Assembly (NCBI GenBank): GCA_965112735.1
Contig: OZ218963.1
Span: 124,001-188,000 of the forward strand
DNA: 64,000 bases
Direction: 5' to 3'
Source of the DNA: Phaeosaccion multiseriatum
Lineage: Eukaryota; Ochrophyta, other classes
Part shown: piece by piece, positions 56,226 through 64,000 of the stretch
Layout: each line of letters begins with the position of its first letter
Position numbering within the stretch: position 1 is the first letter of the stretch
Notes under the pieces: generated by a model
What the model saw: the letters and a program-made list of their open reading frames with translations, nothing else
Database searches by the model: none
Told to the model about the DNA's origin: nothing
Program-made: the position numbers and the translations under genes

Positions 56226-57200
56226 CCTCCTTCTATTACCAACAAACAACCCACAGGGATTGTCAAGACGCCACGCGGTTGCTATCCTTGCAACCTCCTT
56301 TCTAAGCAAACGGAACGAGGCGCGCGCGGATATATCGCGATCTGTGAAGTCTGTGGTTTGTATCACCAACACGCCCACACGACCGGATGCTCTTGAAGAG
56401 GTGCCGGGGTTGTGCGCTTGGGCGTGGGCCTCGCGCAGTTCGGCCTCCGTCCACAGTGCCGCAGGTGCGAGCACAGATTGGAGGGTGTCAGCTGCTGCGC
56501 CCAGGTAGGCCGGCAGGGCGGTGCTCGAGAGTGAGAGGGCGCCCCAACCCCCTTGGGATTGTGGTAAAAAGATGTGCTGGTGCTGGTGTGAAGCGAGCTG
56601 GAGGTGCGCCAGTTCGGTCCGGTGGAGCAGTGGCGACGGTGTCTCGGATGTTGGCCTTTCCGCTCCCGGGAGTTGGAGTATTGCTCGAGTATTGCGGGTC
56701 CCCCAACCCCTAAAGCGCCCTCTCCGGAGTCCGCGACCCAACCTATGCCCACCCGGCGCATATGCTGGACCTTACCCTGAGTAACAACATCTGCAGGACG
56801 GCCCTGAATGTGCTCCACACGGACACCAGCCCGGGAGCGGCAGCAGCCAACAGCGAGGCCCGCAAGAGAGCGGCACTACGCCAACACTTAAGACCAAGAG
56901 CGTGTTCGCCTCACAACCTTCGCCATCCACACTCACGGACGACTCGGCGCACAGACTCAATCACTCCTACACGCCCTCGCCGAGCACGTCGTCTCCCGCT
57001 CGAGCCGCACCGGCTCCTCCACCACCAAGGGCCACGTCCTGACCAGGCTTCGCCGGGTCATCAGCTGCAGCCACACCAGCAGATGTGGCTGCTTTGGGAG
57101 CGAGAGCGCGCCTTCCTGGGCCGGCTCAAGCGCGGCGCCGGACCAGCGCTCCACCCCCCCCGCTCAAGAGGGGGAGTAACCGGCCTCTCGCGTGCCCCGG

Positions 57201-57239
<39 letters not shown>

Positions 57240-58213
57240 CACACACACACACACATACACACACACACAGACACACACACACTCACACACACACACACAC
57301 AGACACACACATACACTCACATACACACATACACACATACACACACAGACACACACACACACACACACACACTCACACACACACACACACACACTTTCAA
57401 TTTCTTGGGTGATTCCTATCAAGTCAATAAATAGCCATTACGCTCTCCTCTCCGACAAGAAGTGACCCGCCCACGGCGAATGCCTCCACTGCCTCCAAAG
57501 GCCTCCACTGCCTCCAAAGGCCTCCACACTGCCTCCAAAGGCCTCCACTGCCTCCAAAGGCCTCCACACTGCCTCCAAAGGCCTCCACTGCCTCCAAAGG
57601 CCTCCACTGCCTCCAAAGGCCTCCACTGCCTCCAAAGGCCTCCACTGCCTCCAAAGGCCTCCACTGCCTCCAAAGGCCTCCACACTGCCTCCAAAGGCCT
57701 CCACTGCCTCCAAAGGCCTCCACACTGCCTCCAAAGGCCTCCAAAGGCCTCCAAAGGCCTGTCTGAAAGAAGCGTCTCTCAACGCCCTCTCTCATGAAGC
57801 CTCCGAAAGCAATGCCTCCGAATGTGTCTGTGAATCACTGCCTCTCTGACTCTCTGACTGCCTCCGAAAGCCTTTTTCTCCACGTCTCCACGCCGCGGTC
57901 TCTTAGGCTCTTCCTACTTGTGTCCGTCGTGTTCAACATCCCTTCTCTTCAACAATAAATTTAATCTTACTACTAGTACAGTTCATCTTGACTTTGTTGT
58001 TAGCTCATGCCTACACTGCGTGAGCCTTCTCTTGTACATTGTAAATAAAGCTTAGACAAAATGAACTGCAGAGTGACACAGGTATCATCTTCTGGAGCAG
58101 TATAAGCTTCCCCTCCCCTCCTCTCCCTTGCCTTGGGTCAGCCCTCTTCCCTCTCCTCTCATCCTCCTCTTTCCCCTCCCCCCACCCCCCCCCCCTCCTT
58201 CTTCTCCTCCCCT
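56226..58213. other. region between tRNase Z start and GT90 end
   Basis: Both flanking genes are on the minus strand. 56226-56741 is an open extension of the tRNase Z frame that could hold an alternative, longer N-terminus; it has one motif copy at 56360-56370. 56780-57180 has protein-like open frames on the plus strand (for example TKSVFASQPSPSTLTDDSAH) but no recognisable domain. 57205-57395 is a CA array, 57474-57755 a minisatellite. 57940-58060 is AT-rich with AATAAA-like words. No gene is supported. Confidence 0.45.
57474..57755 (+). repeat. 19/21-bp minisatellite
   Basis: About 14 copies of CTGCCTCCAAAGGCCTCCA, some with an extra CA making 21 bp. Open in several frames. Degenerate CCTCCGAAAG units continue to about 57870. 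Confidence 0.9.
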
Positions 58214-59668
58214 TCAGCCGTCCTCCCTCCGACGAATGCGGCGCAAGACGCCCTTCATGGACGCCCCACTCCACGACGGAAACATCGCGTCCACCCGCTC
58301 CCCCAGCCACCACACCGCATATACCACCAACACGTTCACGTACTTATCCGCCCTCTCCTCTAACACGCCGGCCCCTAATGGCCCAAACTGCTTCATCCAC
58401 TCGTTGGCGTTTCGCACGATCTGTTGGCACTCCTCGTCGTGGGAGCGCATCCAGTCCAGCACAGCCCCGGCGTCTGCGGGGTCATTGAGCGGCACGTAGT
58501 GCACGTAGGGCTGCAGCAGGCCCTCCATGAGCCAGCTCTCCTTGGTCGGGGTGGGCATGACCATGACCGAATTGTGCGTCATGAGCCATTTGGTGTTGGT
58601 GGCCACGTCGTTTCCCTCCAGGCTCAGCACGTACTTGAAGCCCATCACCTCCTTCCGGGTCATGCCCTTGCCCTGGTACCTCTTATTACTACTACTCTCC
58701 ACCCCATCTGTTGCCATCCCCCCTTCTTGTCGGGGGGGTTGGACCACCCACTTCTCCTGCCCCTGTGTGACCTTGTTGAACTTGACGTCGTGCCCCTCAT
58801 CTGCCAAAGCCCACACAAAGTCCCTCCGGAGCCCCCCCCCTGTGGTGGTGCCTCTCCATACCAGCTCCTCCCTCTTGTCCTCCCACGGCACGAAGGAGGC
58901 GTTGGTCATAGCTATGCCCAGCCAGTGCCGCGGAGTGTTGAGGGGGAGCAAGATTCCGTGGTTCCTCTCTCCCTTCCTCCAGTCGATGGTGCGGCTTCCT
59001 CCTACCGCTGCCTCTTGCCGGTGCGGCGACCCCTGCCCCACCCCCCCCCCTTCTCCCTCCCCCTTGCCGTCTCCTCCTCCCCGAACAATGGTCCTACTCT
59101 TGACTAACACCGCCCCTTCCACCCCGTCAGACACTTGTGCGTCTCCGAACTGCACCGCGAAGGAAGACCCCTTGGGCAGGGCCAGCGCGTTGCAGATGCG
59201 ACTCATGTCGTTGTAGTAGTTCGGCGTCCCCCCGGCTTTCCACTGTGTGTCTCCGTGTGTGTACACAAAGGGCTTATCGAAGCCCGGCTCTCTCGCCAGT
59301 AGCTCCCCCAGCACCTTCCGGCTCATGCCCTTGCCGTGCCCTATGCCCTCTCTGCCTACCCCAGCTTGGTCCCCCAGGTAGTACCTCAGCCTGTCCCAGT
59401 CCAGCCCACCCGACGCTGCGGATGCTGCCGACGGCCCCACACTGTCCAGCACGGCCTGAGGGATCTTGCTTCTAGCGGGCCTGTCCTCGTCACCCCCACA
59501 TGGAGAGAAGAGCTGCCCCTGCCCCTGCTGTGCGCGCTGAGTGCCCCCGCTCAGCATGAGGTGAGCCACCAGCCGAGTGGACACGTACAGGGACGTGAGG
59601 ATGCACAGGAGCGACATGCTTGCCCAAGCCACGCTCCGCAGCCCCATTGTTTGGGCTTGGGCTCTCAT
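58214..59668 (-). CDS. GT90 (CAP10/KDELC-like) glycosyltransferase, second copy
   Basis: Single exon, about 484 residues. Start chosen at the ATG at 59668 (MRAQAQTMGLRSVAW), because the in-frame codon upstream is not ATG. One transmembrane anchor (WASMSLLCILTSLYVSTRLV) predicts a type II Golgi enzyme. Same blocks as the copy at 22098: GLDWDRLRYYLGD, FVPWEDKREELVWRGTTTG, MGFKYVLSLEGNDVA, HNSVMVMPTPTKESWLMEGL, LQPYVHYVPLNDPADAG, NEWMKQFGP. It has extra low-complexity linkers (GGGDGKGEGEGGGVGQG). It is divergent from the GT69-GT32 gene about 1.2 kb away, so shared regulation of secretory glycosylation is possible. Sugar donor and acceptor are unknown. Confidence 0.88.
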   Translation of the reverse strand: MRAQAQTMGLRSVAWASMSLLCILTSLYVSTRLVAHLMLSGGTQRAQQGQGQLFSPCGGDEDRPARSKIPQAVLDSVGPSAASAASGGLDWDRLRYYLGDQAGVGREGIGHGKGMSRKVLGELLAREPGFDKPFVYTHGDTQWKAGGTPNYYNDMSRICNALALPKGSSFAVQFGDAQVSDGVEGAVLVKSRTIVRGGGDGKGEGEGGGVGQGSPHRQEAAVGGSRTIDWRKGERNHGILLPLNTPRHWLGIAMTNASFVPWEDKREELVWRGTTTGGGLRRDFVWALADEGHDVKFNKVTQGQEKWVVQPPRQEGGMATDGVESSSNKRYQGKGMTRKEVMGFKYVLSLEGNDVATNTKWLMTHNSVMVMPTPTKESWLMEGLLQPYVHYVPLNDPADAGAVLDWMRSHDEECQQIVRNANEWMKQFGPLGAGVLEERADKYVNVLVVYAVWWLGERVDAMFPSWSGASMKGVLRRIRRREDG

Positions 59669-60888
59669 TGGACGATACAAGTAGCTCGCCGAGAAGAAAC
59701 TCTTCTATCTACTACTACTAAGTACCTCGTTGTATTGCTGTTGCTCCTATTGTCCCTCCTCCTCTCGGTCATGACGACTGCGCTACAGCTGCGTAAGCAC
59801 TCCTCCCTCACTGCACGCACGGCCCGTCCATTTTCGAGAATTCGATCAGGCCACCATGCGCCTTGGGCATGAACCCACGCTGCTTGCTCTCTGTTTTAAA
59901 GCGGGAGGGAGGGAGGGAGGGAGGGAGGGAGTGGGCGAGCAAGGAATTGAGACACGTCACAAGGGGGAAAGGGGGGGGGAGGAATCATAACAATCATTGC
60001 ATGGGAAGCTTCGGTGGTCGGTCACTGAGGTGAAAGAGCGAGGCGCTATACCCCTCACTCATGCGTGCAAAATTCACTCATCCTCTCACTCACCTCCGTA
60101 CCCACCTACCCACTACCCACTTATCCACCACCCACCTACAAGCAACCCCCTCAAAGCCCACAACCACACACTAGGTCATTCCCTGGCTCCTCACGCTCAC
60201 CCTTGCAAGGATTATCGGAATCCTTTGGGCTTTAGGGAAAAATTAAGATCCTGCAGAAAGATTGCCTTCCGGTCATCGCAGCCGGCCCCTCTGAAGGATA
60301 CAGCTCAATTTATTCAAGTCCCTCCAGGCGTAGTATCTCTTTGCTTACTCAGAATGGAGGAGAGGGAGGTAGGTCTAAAGGAGTAGAGGGAGGGGAAAAA
60401 GGGAGGGAGAGACATGGCGAGATAGTCGCCAACCCAGTGTTGTGGACCACCAACTCCTCATCATCCAAAAAGAAAAGATAGCCTATACCATCCTGCCTCA
60501 TCATCCAGTCTACTCTCTTCTCTTGGCTGGTCCTCTTGTATTACAGACTCGTGTGTGAACTATACTAAGCTTAGGCCTGACGCTATTTACGCCCCGGTGG
60601 GAGAGGAGGGGGAAGAAGTAGTGGTAGGAAAGTTTTTTCTGAAGTTCAGGAGAAGGAGTTTTGCATCCACTATTGGGAGAACAGAGAGAGGAGTAGGAGT
60701 AGAGGGGAGGGGAAGGCATTTTGAGGGGAAGTAGTAGGCGACCTTAAAGCGTACCTGATGATTGGCATGTAAGAAGAATCGCCCAACGGAACACAAAGGA
60801 AGTGAGTGCTCCGCATCCAGTAGCGTGGGTGGTCGCTATAGTCGTTTAGTCCCTCGGGGAGGGGGGCGTGACTGAAGAGGAAGAAGTC
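59669..60888. promoter_or_regulatory. divergent intergenic region between two glycosyltransferase genes
   Basis: About 1.2 kb with no supported gene. Contains a GGGA run at 59905-59930 and short CCACCTAC/CACTACCCAC direct repeats at 60095-60150. Both promoters should lie here; no TATA box stands out near either start. Confidence 0.4.
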
Positions 60889-63800
60889 ATGGCCCCTATG
60901 TTTTCCCCCTACGGTAGCACATTTTCGAGAGAATCAGGGGGGAGAGGCAGCAGGGAGGGCTTTGGAACAAAGCGCTGCCGAGGATGGGAAAGATGGGGAA
61001 AGAAGCTCTTGCTCGTGCCCCTGGTGGGGCTGGCCGCGCGGCACTTTTCCACTTTCCGCCTATACGACCATCGTGTCATTAGCACCAAGGCGGAAAAGGG
61101 AGGGGTGCCCGTCGCGGTGAGCAGCATGTGTTCTCGCCGTTCAGACACGGTCTTTGGGGCTGCAATGTCTGTTGCAGAGCTGCTGCCCTTGCGACACACC
61201 CCCCACCCGGCGCTCGCCGAGTACCGCAACGGCATGTTCTTCATCGCGGCCAACCTGCACGACAACGCCCGGCTGTGTCCGTCTTGGCAGCAGGAGGTCC
61301 TGAAGCTCGTCTTCATGCTCGAGGCAACCCAAGGGCAAAACGTCTTTGTGTCTGTGTTCGAGAGCGGCAGCACGGACGCCACTGCAGAGCACTTGGTCGA
61401 ATTTAAGCGGCAGCTCGCGTTGCTGCGCATACCCCATCACGTGGAGACGTCGAACGAGACCCGGCAGCCTGGGGAGGACCGCATCCCCTTCCTCGCTGCG
61501 ATGCGCAACAAGGCTCTACTGCCTCTGTACCAGTCGAGCCAGCAGTACGACCAGGTATGGCCAAGTGACTAGTGAGCCTGCTGATCGATCCATGCGTCTC
61601 CTCTGCTCTGTTGCCGATAGTGAACTCTTGTCTCTCTACCCGGCCACCAAAGACAGAGACACTAAAGGAGCCTTTTACTGGCTTACTTTGCATATGTCCA
61701 CAACAACAGGTGCTGTTCCTCAACGACGTGTTCTTCTGTGCAGAGGACGTGCTGCCCCTGCTGCACCAAACCCGCCTCCCGCACCCGCACGGGGCCGACA
61801 TGGCCTGCTCCACCGACTGGATCGGGAAGAAGCCCAAATGCCCCGACTGCGCCGACTATCGGTTGTATGACGTGTGGGTAGGGATGGACGTGGAGGGGCA
61901 CAAGTTCACAAACGAGCCCCCGTACCTCCGTCACGCGGACTCGGCTCGGGCGCTGCGAGAGGGCCGTCCGTTCCAAGTGTTCTCGTGCTGGAACGGCATG
62001 GTGAGCATTGACGCCGACGTGTTCCAGCAAGAGTCCCTGCGGCTGCGGGCGGCGAGGGATGGGTTGGAGTGCGCGGCTTCGGAGTGCGAGCTTCTCGCCA
62101 GGGACTTGTGGGACATTGGGAGGGGCAGAGTCGTGGTGGTGCCCTCCTCTGTGGTGGCATACGAGGCCGACGTGTTTGTCAACGTGCCGAGGCCCAGCAG
62201 GGACCTCAGCCACACCCCGCCGGCTCGCTACATTGATGCCTTTCCTGCGGCACTGACGTGCTGCCCGCTGCCCAAGGGAAGGGACACATTCAAGTCGTGC
62301 TTCGACGACAGCACGTGGCGGGCCGTGAACAGGGTGTTGGGCGGCGTGCCCAGAGCAGCGGGCAAGGGGGAGGAGAGCGTCGCTGTGGCGATGGTTGACG
62401 GGCAGGAGCGAGGGCAAGCGCTGACGATGGAAGGCCTGGCGAGGAGCCTGCAGGAGGGGCAATGCTCGGAGGAGGAAAGGCGGCGGCTGGCGGAGTACGC
62501 CATCCCTCCCCGCATCCTGCAGAGCGGCAAGACGGGCCTGGTGAGCGGCTACAGCTTCGAGGCGCTGCGAGGGCCCATGGCGTGGATGACCATGCACCCG
62601 TGCCACGAGTACGCCTTCCTGGACGACGAGCGCATCCTTGCCTTCATTGGGGAGCACTACCCCCAATTCGAGGGGGTGGTTGGCGCCGTGGCCAACGGAG
62701 GAGAGCTGGCGGACTTTGCGCGCTACCTGTTCATGTACCACTTGGGCGGGGTGTATGCGGACCTGGACACGCTGCCGCTGGAGCCTGTGTGGGGTATGTA
62801 CACGCCCTCCGACGCCTTCGTGGTGGGGCTGGAGAGCGACTTTGAGTCCGAGGCAAAGTCTCTGGAGTGGGCTTACGCAAGGCCCAAGTCGCTCTCTCTG
62901 CACGCCTTCGCGTCCCGCCCCCGCAACGACGTGCTGTGGAAGGTGGTGGAGAGCGTGGCCGACAACATCAAGGACACCACCGATGTGTACAGAGAGATTC
63001 ACAGCCGGCGAAAGGGCGCGTGTCACCACATCGAGACCATCCTCAAGACCGGGCCGGGCGTGTTCACAGATGTTGTGCTTGCGAACACCCAACCCTTTTC
63101 CCCGGTGCAGGTGAAAGTGTTGGGCATCCCCGCCTTCTCCTCTGCCCACTCTCGCGGCCAGGCCTTCTACGAGCTGCAGTCAAAGGCCTCCCTGGAGGGG
63201 TGGACGAGCTTTGTGCAGCACTTCAACAAGGGCACTTGGCTGCGCACATGCGACGGGAACGCCATGAAGTCAATAAAATATGACTTTATCCCCCTCCGAA
63301 GCTTCATGCTCCAGGGGCAGTGGATGGCCGCGCACGCACCCGCAGCCGAGTGGGACGAAGAGGCTGCCCCCGTGTTTGTGTATCCCCCCTGGGATTCGCC
63401 CATGTACCCCCCCTGGGACCCGCCTGGCGGAGAGAGAGAGGGAGAGCAGGCGGGGGCAAGGACTCCTCCTCGTCGTCCTCCTCCACCACCTGTGTTTCTG
63501 CAGCTGGGACGAGATGGTGTGTTGTCAGCAAAGACGGGGCTCGGCCCTAGAGACCCCAAGGGGGCCGACGAGCTCTGGAGCCTGCCCCCTGGGGCGGCGC
63601 AGAGAGTGCTAACTCAATCTGGAAATAAAGGAACTGAAACGGAAACTGCGGGACAGAATAAAGGAACTGAAACGGAAACTGCGGGACAGAGCGTGGTGCT
63701 GCAGCTCCAGGGCGACGGCAATTTCGTCCTTCGGGGTTTCCGAAACGACGCTACAGGTAGCACCTATTGGGATGGCAGTGGATGCAGCGAGCGGGTCGCA

Positions 63801-64000
63801 AAGGGTAATGCTCTGTGGGCGTCGCACTCCACCGAGCCGTGGCCGGGCGCCTGGGCCGGGGGTGGTGGGGCGTGTTTGTTCGCCGTGCTGCGGCCTCAGG
63901 ACGGGAGATTGGCTCTGTACGCGGGGCACGAGCCCGTGGGTAGCGGGGGGATGTGGCCAGGGCCGGGCAGGCGAGCCGCTTGGTGGCAGGGTTGTGTGGA
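60889..64000 (+). CDS. fusion glycosyltransferase: GT69 (CAP59-like) + GT32 (OCH1-like) + B-lectin-like domain (3' incomplete)
   Basis: Predicted Golgi mannosyltransferase-type enzyme with two catalytic domains. Exons 60889-61554 and 61710-64000, phase 0; the second exon runs in one frame to the window edge (about 985 residues seen). The start is the first ATG (MAPMFSPYGS); an upstream in-frame GTG is ignored. Domain 1 (about residues 115-330) matches CAP59/CMT1: GMFFIAANLHDN, NVFVSVFESGSTDAT, RIPFLAAMRNKALLPL, VLFLNDVFFCAEDVL, FSCWNGMVSIDADVF. Domain 2 (about 480-700) matches GT32/OCH1: AIPPRILQSGKTG, MHPCHEYAFLDDE, ADFARYLFMYHLGGVYADLD with the DxD motif. A Pro/Gly-rich linker and a duplicated NKGTETETAGQ lead to VVLQLQGDGNFVLRGF and NALWASHSTEPWPG, typical of bulb-type (B-) lectin strands. 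An upstream weak hydrophobic segment (KKLLLVPLVGLAA) may be the anchor. The fusion reading depends on one unbroken frame. Confidence 0.82.
63627..63694 (+). repeat. coding 33-bp duplication in the fusion glycosyltransferase
   Basis: AATAAAGGAACTGAAACGGA plus GACAG occurs twice in tandem, encoding NKGTETETAGQ twice, just before the lectin-like domain. Confidence 0.9.

Noticed and set aside
57419-57797. Gly/Trp/Arg repeat proteins on the minus strand
   Set aside because: All three minus frames and one plus frame are open only because the 19-bp minisatellite lacks stops.
59669-59680. Upstream start of the second GT90 gene
   Set aside because: The codon at 59680 is TTG; the ATG at 59668 is used instead.
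60868-60888. Upstream start of the fusion glycosyltransferase
   Set aside because: The in-frame codon at 60868 is GTG; the first ATG is at 60889.
61683-63149. 488-codon minus-strand ORF
   Set aside because: It is the mirror of the GC-rich coding frame of the fusion glycosyltransferase; the plus frame has clear GT69 and GT32 motifs, the minus frame none.

Overview
The window is nuclear DNA of a photosynthetic eukaryote with a red-type secondary plastid, most likely an ochrophyte (stramenopile) alga. Three observations support this. Almost every gene is broken by GT-AG introns. The HCF136 protein starts with a signal peptide joined to a DAFAP motif (the ASAFAP-type junction of complex red plastids) and then carries a twin-arginine thylakoid signal. 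The intergenic and intronic DNA is GC-rich and full of microsatellites. The sequence does not fix genus or species. No tRNA, rRNA, CRISPR array or bacterial-style operon was seen.

Layout, left to right. (1) 357-1993, minus: 5' part of an arrestin-fold protein with C2-like sequence inserted in it, cut by the window edge. (2) 2677-6031, minus: complete HCF136/Ycf48-type photosystem II assembly factor. (3) 6617-8350: poorly resolved low-complexity coding sequence. (4) 8511-11356, plus: complete aspartate aminotransferase. (5) 11719-12450: long imperfect palindrome with the same ~80-residue ORF in each arm. (6) 13043-17754, minus: NT-C2/coiled-coil protein. (7) 18255-21385, plus: unrecognised low-complexity protein. 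(8) 22098-23354, minus: GT90 (CAP10-like) glycosyltransferase. (9) 23763 to about 34.1 kb or beyond, plus: giant Q/G/RD-rich protein that may be Mediator subunit 12. (10) 35325-46269, plus: secreted protein with 15 tandem LNR (Notch-type) repeats, each encoded by its own exon pair. (11) 47275-56225, minus: complete long-form tRNase Z. (12) 58214-59668, minus: second GT90 paralogue. (13) 60889 to past the right edge, plus: fusion of a CAP59-like GT69 domain, an OCH1-like GT32 domain and a bulb-lectin-like domain.

The gene contents are mostly unrelated housekeeping functions, as is normal for a eukaryotic locus. The exception is the set of three secretory-pathway glycosyltransferase genes; the GT90 and GT69-GT32 genes at the right end are divergent neighbours. 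Exon models for HCF136, the aminotransferase, the coiled-coil protein and tRNase Z keep frame across every junction, which strongly supports them.

The least explained signal is a set of short dispersed motifs. An 11-mer, GTTGGTGATAC, occurs 19 times exactly, and a 14-mer, GATGGCAGTGGATG, at least 14 times, counting both strands; chance predicts far fewer than one copy of each. Inside introns the 11-mer always lies in the sense orientation GTATCACCAAC and usually within 30 nt of a splice site. Inside coding exons it appears in both orientations and several frames.
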